DNA from: an uncultured Lachnospiraceae bacterium
GTDB taxonomy: Bacteria; Bacillota; Clostridia; Lachnospirales; Lachnospiraceae
Reading direction: 5' to 3'
Assembly (NCBI GenBank): GCA_947630485.1
Contig: CANRHU010000026.1
Coordinates: 1 to 42,928, forward strand
DNA: 42,928 nt
Positions 32,325 to 39,919 of the stretch are shown here, in pieces. Below the pieces are notes generated by a model. That model did no database searches. It was not told the origin of the DNA and saw only the letters and a program-made list of their open reading frames with translations. A program made the translations under genes and the position numbers. How positions within the stretch are numbered: the first letter of the stretch is position 1; each line of letters opens with the position of its first letter.

Positions 32325-32990
32325 ATGCGAAAAATCATGATCATTGAGGATGATCCCGTGATACGCACGGAATTAAAAAATATACTCTGCGGAAACGGCT
32401 ATGACGCGATCTCGGTATCGGATTTCTCCGAAACGATCAGCGAAGTCAAAAAGCAGGCCCCGCATCTCATCCTGCTGGATATTAATCTGCCCGGTACAGA
32501 CGGTTTTTCCCTGTGTTCCGAAATCCGCACGTTTTCCGATATCCCCATTGTTTTCGTGACAAGCCGCAATACGGACATGGACGAACTGAACAGTATTATG
32601 CTGGGCGGAGACGCCTATATAACGAAACCGTACAATACGCCCATTCTGTTAGCCAAAATTGCCTCGCTTCTGAAACGGGCCTATCCAACCGGCAATCAGG
32701 AAGTCCTGCCGTATCAGAATACATCTCTGCACCTGGAAAACAGCTGGCTCGAATTTAACGGGCAGCAGGTCGATCTCACTAAAAACGAGCTGAAGATCCT
32801 CTATTATCTCTATAAGAACGCGGGGAAAATCTGCCCGCGCAATGACCTGATCGATTTTCTTTGGGATAATCAGCTCTATGTAGACGATAACGCTTTGAGT
32901 GTAAATGTCAACCGGATCCGTGACAAGCTGGCCTCGATCGGCCTGCGCGATTTCATTAAGACAAGGCACCGGCAGGGGTACTTTATATGA
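32325..32990 (+). CDS. OmpR-family response regulator (BceR-like)
   Basis: This protein of 221 residues has a receiver domain (residues 1-115; MRKIMIIEDDPVIRTEL, phospho-acceptor Asp52 in LLDINLPG, Lys in YITKPYN) and a C-terminal winged helix (residues 130-221; LTKNELKILYYLYKNAGKIC, then DDNALSVNVNRIRDKL). The receiver has VFVTSRN where most OmpR members have VLTA, as usual for BceR-like regulators of peptide-antibiotic resistance. It overlaps the kinase gene by 4 nt. The associated transporter is largely deleted, so its target regulon is uncertain. An upstream in-frame ATG (32292) lies at the predicted transcription start. Confidence 0.88.
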   Translation: MRKIMIIEDDPVIRTELKNILCGNGYDAISVSDFSETISEVKKQAPHLILLDINLPGTDGFSLCSEIRTFSDIPIVFVTSRNTDMDELNSIMLGGDAYITKPYNTPILLAKIASLLKRAYPTGNQEVLPYQNTSLHLENSWLEFNGQQVDLTKNELKILYYLYKNAGKICPRNDLIDFLWDNQLYVDDNALSVNVNRIRDKLASIGLRDFIKTRHRQGYFI

Positions 32991-34438
32991 ACGGGAAATT
33001 ATACTGGAAACAGAAAATACCGCTCCTTATTCTGAACGGCGCCGGCATGGCGGCGCTGACCGCTTTTCTCTTATTGAATGGGATCAACCGCGACAGCCTG
33101 ATCCTGATTTTATCTGTCTGGGGAGTGGTTTTGGGCGGGTATCTGGCCGGGGCATATCTTCTCAGAAAATCGCGGACGGATAAACTTTTAAGTTTGGCCG
33201 AACAGCTTAAGGAACGCTATTTGCTCCCGGAAGTGATGGAGCCGCCCCGCCGGGCTGACGATCAGGTGTTTTACCGTCTTCTGAAGCTGTCGGGAAAATC
33301 CATGCTGGAGCAGGTCAGCGAGGCCAAACGTGAGCAGGCTGAATACAGGGAGTACATCGAGCAGTGGATCCATGAGATCAAAACGCCCATCACCGCCATG
33401 AAGCTGATCTGCGAAAACCACAAATCGGATGTTTCAAACGATCTGCTCGTGGAGCTTGAACAGATAAACCGCTATACCGAGCAGGCCCTGTTCTATGCCA
33501 GAAGCGAACACCCGGAGAAGGATTATCTCGTGCGGGAAATCCGCCTTTTCGATGTGGTCCATCAGGCAATCGCGGAGAACAGATATCTGCTCCGTCAGTG
33601 CAACGTGCAGATCGTCTTGACGGAAACGGACGACTGCGTATATTCCGATGAAAAATGGCTGTGCTTTATCCTGAACCAGCTCATTGTCAACGCGGTCAAA
33701 TACCGCGCGGAATCGCCGCGCATCCGCTTTTTTGCGAAGCAAAACGGAAACGAAGTGTCGCTGTGTATCGCGGACAATGGCATAGGAATTACTGACAGCG
33801 ACCTCCCCCGCATATTTGAAAAGGGCTTCACCGAGGAAAACGGGCGAAGCGCTTCACAGACCTCGACAGGGATCGGGCTTTATCTGTGCAAACGCCTGTG
33901 CGATAAGCTGGGAATCGGACTAACCGCGGTTTCAGATGAAGAAACCGTTTTCACACTTTCTTTCCATATCAACGATCTCATCCAATACAGAAAGCGTGCC
34001 ACTGACACCCTTTCTGCATGGAAATACAAAAAAGAAACCTTATTTTCTTTCTGTTCTTATCACGATTTTGTGCTTCGGGATTACCGGGGCGGTATTGGTT
34101 CAGTTTACCCGACAAAACGGCGTTTACGCCGGAAACATTCCGAAGGAAATCAGCAACCGTTTTCAGGCAGCGGCGATTACCGCCGCCATCATCGGCATAT
34201 TCTCCATGTATCATTCCATCGTATGGATATTAGCGATCATCCGGGGCCGGAAAAAATGGAAAAACCGCGGGATCAATTCTGTGCTGCTCGGCAACCTCTC
34301 TCAAAAGGTTTATTCTACCGCAAAAATACTTTCGATTTCTACTTTGGCAATCACGGTCTCGCTGGTGGCCTTTGTGATCATGCCAATATTGGCGGAGATT
34401 TCCCAGCGAAGCTTCTTTATATGGGAGCGGGATTTTAA
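32987..34438 (+). CDS. BceS-like histidine kinase with an aberrant C-terminal tail
   Basis: Residues 1-332 are a complete small-sensor kinase: two N-terminal membrane helices (about 10-31 and 38-58) with almost no extracellular loop, H-box IEQWIHEIKTPITAMKL (His129), N-box NQLIVNAVKYR, IADNGIGI and TSTGIGLYLCKRLCDKLG. Such kinases sense peptide antibiotics through their ABC transporter. The true sequence ends near FTLSFHINDLI (base 33983). From base 33984 a hairpin repeat is fused on, and the ORF then runs out of frame over permease DNA for about 150 further residues with no homology. Kinase activity may survive, but its normal stop is lost. Confidence 0.82.
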   Translation: MNGKLYWKQKIPLLILNGAGMAALTAFLLLNGINRDSLILILSVWGVVLGGYLAGAYLLRKSRTDKLLSLAEQLKERYLLPEVMEPPRRADDQVFYRLLKLSGKSMLEQVSEAKREQAEYREYIEQWIHEIKTPITAMKLICENHKSDVSNDLLVELEQINRYTEQALFYARSEHPEKDYLVREIRLFDVVHQAIAENRYLLRQCNVQIVLTETDDCVYSDEKWLCFILNQLIVNAVKYRAESPRIRFFAKQNGNEVSLCIADNGIGITDSDLPRIFEKGFTEENGRSASQTSTGIGLYLCKRLCDKLGIGLTAVSDEETVFTLSFHINDLIQYRKRATDTLSAWKYKKETLFSFCSYHDFVLRDYRGGIGSVYPTKRRLRRKHSEGNQQPFSGSGDYRRHHRHILHVSFHRMDISDHPGPEKMEKPRDQFCAARQPLSKGLFYRKNTFDFYFGNHGLAGGLCDHANIGGDFPAKLLYMGAGF

Positions 34439-35372
34439 TACAGCGGCCGAGAGAAAAAACTGGCGCGACCTGCCGAGACTGGCTGTAAGTATTTCCGATT
34501 ACAACCGTATGCGGGAAATGGCCGGGATGGAACCGATCCTTTTGGCCGACAATGAGTTTTTCGTTCATCTTGATTATGAAATGGATATGGAAACTTTCGG
34601 GGAAGCTTTAGGCAGCGGCAGCCGGGCCATTCGGTTAGATGACGGAACCATTCTCAATCTGTCAGAGCCGGCAGTTCATAACGAACCGCTGGGACAATAT
34701 CTGTTTCACTCTGACGACTCAATCCTCGTCTTCCCGGATTTTGTTTGTCAGAATCTTCATCTCGCCTGTACCTGCTATTATGCCAACACCAAAGAGGTCA
34801 TTCCATACGGTCTCTGCGGCACGATCAGCGATGAAATTTCGGCCGCCTTCCAGGACAGATATGAGTATTTGTTTGATCGGTATGAGACAAAATATCAATC
34901 GGATAAAAATTATCTGAGCTTCATCGGACCGATCCGTTTCCGAACCCAGGAGCAGAACGATGCGGCCCTGACCGCAACCAGTATGCGTCTTTTGGGAATT
35001 TACTCCGGTATCGTTTTCTTTATCATTTGCATGACTGTCCTGGCCCTGCATCTTACAACAGACACGATCAGCCAGCGCGCCCAATATCGCACTTTATTCC
35101 AGATCGGGACGGACCGGCAGGAAATAACAAAGATGGTAAGCAGGCAGAGCGCCATATACTTTTTCCTGCCCTGTGCCGCTGCCCTTTTTGTGGCGCTTTT
35201 GCTGATCGCTTCCTTTATGGTCCGGTATGGATATAAAGTATTTGCCTATATCGGCAGCGTCGGCTTCCGGTTCGGCGTATTGATCCCCTGTCTGCTGATC
35301 CTGGTTATCCTTGCCTGCTACTATGGCGCGGCGATTTATATAATTAAAAAGGATTTGGAGAATGCGTTCTGA
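33936..35372 (+). pseudogene. BceB-like ABC transporter permease, N-terminally deleted
   Basis: Homologous sequence starts at about base 34028, right after the hairpin repeat. It covers PYFLSVLITILCFGITGAVL, a second membrane helix, the linker KWKNRGINSVLLGNLSQKV, helix KILSISTLAITVSLVAFVIM, a large extracellular domain (about 200 residues, as in BceB), and the last three FtsX-type helices (GIYSGIVFFIICMTVLAL; AIYFFLPCAAALFVALLL; VLIPCLLILVILACYYGAAI). BceB proteins are about 650 residues; roughly the first 200, with four helices, are missing, as is the entire ATPase gene that should lie between kinase and permease. The ORF start at 33936 lies within kinase sequence. Confidence 0.82.
33984..34027 (+). 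repeat. Hairpin repeat, copy 8, on the kinase/permease deletion junction
   Basis: AATAC (33984-33988), a 10-bp stem AGAAAGCGTG/CACCCTTTCT with one mismatch (33989-33998 with 34006-34015), loop CCACTGA, then GCATGGAAATAC (34016-34027). Kinase homology stops directly before it and permease homology starts directly after it. Confidence 0.85.
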
Positions 35373-35385
35373 TTTCCCGATCAGA
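35368..35385. terminator. Small hairpin holding both convergent stop codons
   Basis: TCTGAT (35368-35373) pairs with ATCAGA (35380-35385). The permease TGA (35370-35372) and the response regulator TGA (35381-35383 on minus) each lie in one arm. It lacks T-runs, so terminator function is weakly supported. Confidence 0.35.
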
Positions 35386-36061
35386 CACACGGCCCCTTCG
35401 CGCTCCATACATACCCGATCCCGTATACCGTCCGGATCACGTCCGCCGCGTCCAGCTTCTTCCGAAGCCGGTTTACCGTCACCGACAGCGCGTTCTCATC
35501 CACGTATTCCGCCCCGTCCGTCCAGATCCGATCCACCAGGAAATCTCTGGTAAGCGTCTGCTCCTTATTCCGCACCAGCAGCCGCAGAAGCTTCTGCTCC
35601 GTCTTGCTTAATTCTACCGCCGCGCCCCGGTCCGTAAATTCCATCCGGTCAAAATCGAACCGATACCGGTCGTCTGCATACACATTCTCCGCCGCGCACG
35701 CCCGGCGCTTAAGCGCCTTGTCGATCCGCGCCCGCAGCACCATCAGGCTGAACGGCTTCGTGATGTAGTCGTCCGCCCCCAGCTCCAGCCCCATAACCTC
35801 GTCGGTCTCCAGGTCGTTGGCCGTCAGCACGATCACCGGCACATCCGAAGACTGCCGCAGCTTCTTCAAAAAGTCAAATCCATTCCCATCCGGAAGGTTG
35901 ATGTCTAAAATAATCAGATCCGCCTTCTTTGCAGGATCATATTCTTTAAGCGCAAAATACTGCCGGAATGTGTACTCCGCGTTCCTGAGCGCCAGCGCGA
36001 TTCCATTGTTCAGCGCCCCGTCGTCTTCTATAATCGTAATGTATTTCAAACTGTCCTCCAT
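35381..36061 (-). CDS. OmpR-family response regulator, kinase not adjacent
   Basis: This is a 226-residue regulator: receiver with IIEDDGALNNGIALALRNAE, phospho-acceptor Asp53 in ILDINLPDGNGF, VIVLTANDLETDEVMGLELG and DDYITKPFSLMVLRARI; winged helix with ELSKTEQKLLRLLVRNKEQT and DENALSVTVNRLRKKL. The C terminus reads GIGYVWSAKGPCV; relatives usually end soon after YxW, so the last residues may be altered. Regulators of this type are normally followed by a kinase with the SHQTKTPLSNILLYTQLL H-box, exactly the type found decayed at 26129-26869. What now follows is the convergent permease remnant. Confidence 0.9.
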   Translation of the reverse strand: MEDSLKYITIIEDDGALNNGIALALRNAEYTFRQYFALKEYDPAKKADLIILDINLPDGNGFDFLKKLRQSSDVPVIVLTANDLETDEVMGLELGADDYITKPFSLMVLRARIDKALKRRACAAENVYADDRYRFDFDRMEFTDRGAAVELSKTEQKLLRLLVRNKEQTLTRDFLVDRIWTDGAEYVDENALSVTVNRLRKKLDAADVIRTVYGIGYVWSAKGPCV

Positions 36062-36087
36062 CGCCTATTGTCCGTACAAAAGATTGG

Positions 36088-36302
36088 TCAGGTATCAATG
36101 CGCACCATGTCCGCAAGGGCCCGATTCCGATATACCAGATCCGGCCGTTGGGTAAACCCCATCTTCTCCCAGAAAGCGTTGCCATTTTCATTGCGGGCAA
36201 ACGCAGCTAAGCCGACTTTATGCCCCAATGATATCGCTCTGTTCCACCGCGACAAAACAGGTATCCGGATTCCGGGCGAGATATTCTGTAATGTCTTCTC
36301 TC
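36088..36302 (-). pseudogene. GNAT acetyltransferase debris in two frames
   Basis: On minus, one frame (36302 to about 36222) reads GEDITEYLARNPDTCFVAVE followed by QSDIIGA and a stop. A second frame (about 36222 to 36088) reads HKVGLAAFARNENGNAFWEK, then MGFTQRPDLVYRNRALADMV and RIDT. These are the middle and the C terminus of one GNAT family protein. The acetyl-CoA-binding segment between them is deleted with a frame change, and the N terminus is replaced by the kinase fragment upstream. Confidence 0.75.
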
Positions 36303-36563
36303 CCCGTACTCGCCCTTCACTGACGCCAGGACAAAATTTTCGTGCGTCTGAATCTCCTCCCAGATCAGCTCCTCCACCTCCCCCTTCGAGCGCGGAGAAG
36401 CAAACAGATAGAACGGATCTGTTTTCGGAAAATACAGATCCTCGATATCAATAGAATGAAACCCCAGCCTCTCAGAAAGAGCCCTGCCAAGCGTGCTCTT
36501 GCCGCTCCCGCAAACGGATATGGAAAGCGGCAGAATTTTTATATCACTTTCAGGCTGCGCCAT
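36207..36563 (-). pseudogene. P-loop kinase (shikimate kinase-like) N-terminal fragment
   Basis: This is a 118-codon ORF. Residues 1-88 are a P-loop kinase start: LPLSISVCGSGKSTLGRALS, FHSIDIEDLYFPKTDPFYLF, then ENFVLASVKGEYGE. The Walker A has Ser16 where the first Gly is usual. From about base 36302 on, the ORF reads GNAT debris out of frame (RHYRISRPES and so on), so the lid and C-terminal half of the kinase are lost. The start overlaps the MATE 3' end by 25 nt. Confidence 0.7.
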
Positions 36564-37921
36564 CTGCCGCCCCGATAGCGGAGCAGGTCAAGCACAGCTT
36601 TCACCGTCCAGTCGATTCCCATCGCCAGCGCGATCCCGACCACGCCCATGTGCAGCCACAGGGCCAGCAAGAAGGACAGCGCCGTCCGCAGCACCACCGT
36701 ACAGAAAATGGCGGAGTACATGGCAAATTTCACATCCCCCGCGGCCCGCAGTCCTGCCGCCAAGGGCATGGAGAAGGGCTGGACAATACCGGCAAAAAGA
36801 TTGTGGATCACAACGATGAAGAACACCAGCCGCTTCGTCTCGGCAGTAACATCGTAGAGAGGCAGGATGACAGGCAAAATGAGTATAACCGCCGCGTTCC
36901 ACAATACTGCCAGAAGAAGCGTAAGACGGGTGAGCTTGCGCATATAATAATCCGCCGCGTCGGCGTCCCCGGCGCCCATGCACTGTCCCACCACCGTGAT
37001 ATACACCGGTGAGAGCGCCACGCTCACCAAAGCGGCAAAGCTCCAGATCGTCTGCCCGATCCCGTTTGCGGCAATCTGCACCGTACCGAAGGTAGCAATC
37101 AGAGAGCCGAGCGCCACCTTCGCCAACTGGAACAATCCGTTCTCGATACCGCCCGGCACCGCGATTTTTAAGATACGCAGAGCCATCGTTTTGCGGAAGG
37201 TCACTGCTTCCTTCAAGCGCAGGCATACGTCGTTTTCCTCACGCAGACAAAGCGCCGCCATGACAAAAGCGGCAAAATACCAGGAGATCGTCGTCGGCCA
37301 CGCTACGCCCGCGGCTCCCGCATGGAGGATGAAAATCCCTGCTGCGTTTCCGGCCACGTTGAACAGATTCATGGCAACGGATACATACATCGTCGTCCGG
37401 GTCTTTCCCATGCTGCGGTAAAGCGCCGCTCCTGCATTATAGACGGCATTTGCCGGAAAAGACAGCGTCACGATGCGCAGATAAATCCGGCAGGCATCCA
37501 TAACCTCCGCTTCCACGCTGCCATACAGTCCCGAAAGGATCGCATTTCCAAGCAGAAGCATTCCAACCGTGAAGGCCATCGAAAGCACCGCGTTGATATG
37601 GAAAATCTGCGAGGCCGCGAGGTCGGCATTTTTCCGGTCTCCGCTGCCTAAATATTGCGAAACAACAACCGCACCGCCCGTGGCCGCTGCGCTAAACAGA
37701 TAGATAAAGATGGTGTAGATCATCGTGTCCAGCGACACGCCGGAGACAGTCGCCTCCCCGGCGTAGCTGACCATCAGGGTATCCGCAAGTCCCACCACCA
37801 CCTGCAGGAGCTGTTCGATCAGCAATGGAATAATCATAGCCCACAGGGAAGCGTTACTGAACGGGCGTATCCCTGCGCTAAACTGCTTTTTTGGTTCGAT
37901 TTGCCTTTCCAAGAAATTCAT
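36539..37921 (-). CDS. MATE-family efflux transporter
   Basis: This 460-residue membrane protein has about 12 hydrophobic segments in two MATE halves. The first has FSNASLWAMIIPLLIEQLLQ, VVVGLADTLMVSYAGEATVS and GGAVVVSQYLGSGDRKNADL. The second has VPGGIENGLFQLAKVALGSL, VALSPVYITVVGQCMGAGDA and PFSMPLAAGLRAAGDVKFAM. It exports drugs or toxic metabolites using an Na+ or H+ gradient; substrates are unknown. Its promoter carries two palindromic operators (37971-37983 and 38007-38019), but no TetR/MarR gene is nearby. Confidence 0.92.
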   Translation of the reverse strand: MNFLERQIEPKKQFSAGIRPFSNASLWAMIIPLLIEQLLQVVVGLADTLMVSYAGEATVSGVSLDTMIYTIFIYLFSAAATGGAVVVSQYLGSGDRKNADLAASQIFHINAVLSMAFTVGMLLLGNAILSGLYGSVEAEVMDACRIYLRIVTLSFPANAVYNAGAALYRSMGKTRTTMYVSVAMNLFNVAGNAAGIFILHAGAAGVAWPTTISWYFAAFVMAALCLREENDVCLRLKEAVTFRKTMALRILKIAVPGGIENGLFQLAKVALGSLIATFGTVQIAANGIGQTIWSFAALVSVALSPVYITVVGQCMGAGDADAADYYMRKLTRLTLLLAVLWNAAVILILPVILPLYDVTAETKRLVFFIVVIHNLFAGIVQPFSMPLAAGLRAAGDVKFAMYSAIFCTVVLRTALSFLLALWLHMGVVGIALAMGIDWTVKAVLDLLRYRGGRWRSLKVI

Positions 37922-37970
37922 TTCTATTTCATACCTTCCTGCTTTTTATCATCGATCGGCTCTAATATTT

Positions 37971-38020
37971 TGACATCGTGTCAGTACATTTACTATAGCA
38001 CTATTCTGACACAGCGTCAA
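37971..38020 (-). promoter_or_regulatory. MATE promoter with twin palindromic operators
   Basis: On minus, -35 TTGACG (38015-38020), a 17-bp spacer and -10 TATAGT (37992-37997). Two 13-bp palindromes lie on it: TGACGCTGTGTCA (38007-38019) over the -35, and TGACACGATGTCA (37971-37983) downstream of the -10. Their centres are 36 bp apart. The layout fits a TetR-like repressor blocking both -35 binding and escape; the repressor is not encoded in the window. Confidence 0.8.
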
Positions 38021-38027
38021 TATTTCG

Positions 38028-39833
38028 TCAAAAAAGAGCCCTCCGGATCTCAGCCAGGAACCGCTCCCCATACTTCTCGAATTTATGTTCCCCGACCCCG
38101 GACACCGTAAGCATCTCCGCCTTCGTTTTCGGCTTCACGATACACATGTGGGTCAGCGTCTTATCCGAGAACACAATGTACGGCGGCACCTTCTCCTCCT
38201 TCGCAATCTCCAGGCGCAGCCTGCGCAGCTTATCAAACAGCGGTTCCGCACCGTCTGAAGCGGCAGACGCGCGGTTCCGTTTGTATTCATATTCCTTCGC
38301 CCACTTCATCTTAACCGTCCGCGTTCCTTCCAGAATCTCCTCCGAGCGCGGCGTCAGCTTCACGATGGCATATTCGTCCGCTGTCACCGTCAGGTATTCC
38401 TGCATCTGCAAGTACTGGAGCACCTGACGAAGCCGATAAACCGGAATTTTACTGAGACTGCCGTAAAATGGATTCCGCTCCATCCGGTACTGCCGGATTT
38501 TGGCCGTACTTGCCCCATGAACCGTATCGATCACGACCGTCGTCCCGTAGCGCTGCCTGCTGGTTTTGACGCAGCCCAGAAGCTTTGCGGCTATCTCCGT
38601 CACATCCGCGGTCTCAAACTGCGTCAGGCAGTTTGAGCAGTTTCCGCAGTAATTGCCGCCGTATTCCCCAAAATACCGGAGAATATAATCCCTTAGACAC
38701 TCATTGGTAAAACAGTAAAACGTCATCTTCTTCAGACGCTCGCGGTCTCTTTCCTGCACCAGCGCGCGCGAAAACTCATCCAGCTCCTGATTGTCCCGGT
38801 TGTTTTCAATAAACAATCGATTCGTGATCACATCCTGGCCGCTGTAGTACAGAATACACTCCGCCGCCTCTCCGTCCCTTCCCGCGCGGCCGGCCTCCTG
38901 GTAATAGGACTCAATATTCTTCGGCATCCCGTAATGGAGCACGAAGCGCACATTGGATTTATCGATCCCCATACCAAAGGCGTTGGTGGCTACCATGACC
39001 GGGGCGCGGTCGTAGATGAAATCGTCCTGATTCTTCCGTCTCTCCTCGTCCATAAGCCCCGCGTGATACCGGGTCGCCGCGAATCCGTCGCGAATCAGAC
39101 GTCCGCTCACGTCATCGACCATCTTCCGGGTCAGGCAGTAAATGATCCCGCTCTCCCCCGGGTGATTTTTCAGATACGCCTTCACCGCCGCATAGCGGTC
39201 CCGCGGCGTCTCCACGCCAAAATACAGGTTCTTCCGGTCAAATCCCGTGGAAAGCACCAGCGGCTCCCTAAGCTTCAGCAGATCGATGATATCGTCCCTC
39301 ACCTGGGCCGTAGCCGTGGCCGTAAACGCGCTGACCACCGGACGCGCCGGAAGACGGTCGATAAACTCCGGAATCCGCAGATAACTGGGGCGGAAATCCT
39401 GTCCCCACTGGGACACGCAGTGGGCCTCGTCCACCGCCACCATCGCGATTTTTACGCCGCACGCAAAAGAGAGGAACTCTTCATTCAGGAGTCTTTCCGG
39501 CGCTATATAGATGATAGAATACCGGCCCTGCCCGGCCAGCTTCAGAGCCTTCTGATACTGGGCCGGCGAAAGAGAACTGTTGAGAAACGCGGCGTGAATG
39601 CCCGCCTGATTTAACGCTCCGACCTGATCCTTCATTAAGGAAATCAGCGGCGAGACCACCAGCGTGACCCCCTCAAGGAGCAGCGCCGGAAGCTGATAAC
39701 AGATGGATTTCCCGGCACCGGTCGGCATGATTCCCAGCACGTCCCGCCCCGATAAAATCCCGTCGATCAGCGTCTCCTGGCCTTCCCTAAACCCGTCATA
39801 GCCAAAATATTTCTTTAGGTATTCCTGCTTCAT
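38028..39833 (-). CDS. recQ: ATP-dependent DNA helicase RecQ
   Basis: This is a 601-residue SF2 helicase of recombination and fork repair. Motif 0 is YFGYDGFREGQ, Walker A is IMPTGAGKS, Walker B is VAVDEAHC with the RecQ aromatic loop SQWGQDFRPSY next to it, then FTATAT, ATNAFGMGIDKSNVRFV and QEAGRAGRDGE. The RecQ-Ct zinc module has YCGNCSNC, and the HRDC domain covers about the last 85 residues. The start at 39833 (MKQEYLKKYF) is set by GAGGAAAG; the ORF extends 53 codons upstream through a terminator and over fakA. Confidence 0.95.
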   Translation of the reverse strand: MKQEYLKKYFGYDGFREGQETLIDGILSGRDVLGIMPTGAGKSICYQLPALLLEGVTLVVSPLISLMKDQVGALNQAGIHAAFLNSSLSPAQYQKALKLAGQGRYSIIYIAPERLLNEEFLSFACGVKIAMVAVDEAHCVSQWGQDFRPSYLRIPEFIDRLPARPVVSAFTATATAQVRDDIIDLLKLREPLVLSTGFDRKNLYFGVETPRDRYAAVKAYLKNHPGESGIIYCLTRKMVDDVSGRLIRDGFAATRYHAGLMDEERRKNQDDFIYDRAPVMVATNAFGMGIDKSNVRFVLHYGMPKNIESYYQEAGRAGRDGEAAECILYYSGQDVITNRLFIENNRDNQELDEFSRALVQERDRERLKKMTFYCFTNECLRDYILRYFGEYGGNYCGNCSNCLTQFETADVTEIAAKLLGCVKTSRQRYGTTVVIDTVHGASTAKIRQYRMERNPFYGSLSKIPVYRLRQVLQYLQMQEYLTVTADEYAIVKLTPRSEEILEGTRTVKMKWAKEYEYKRNRASAASDGAEPLFDKLRRLRLEIAKEEKVPPYIVFSDKTLTHMCIVKPKTKAEMLTVSGVGEHKFEKYGERFLAEIRRALF

Positions 39834-39858
39834 AATCGTCTTTCCTCGATTTCCGTCC

Positions 39859-39884
39859 AAAAAGGGCGCCCGTTTCAGGCGCCC
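39859..39884 (-). terminator. Intrinsic terminator after the fakA-like gene
   Basis: GGGCGCC and GGCGCCC (39864-39870 with 39878-39884) around a 7-nt loop, followed on minus by TTTTT. Confidence 0.85.
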
Positions 39885-39919
39885 GTTCTGATCCCGCAAG
39901 CTGTCTCCGCGTCCGCCGC

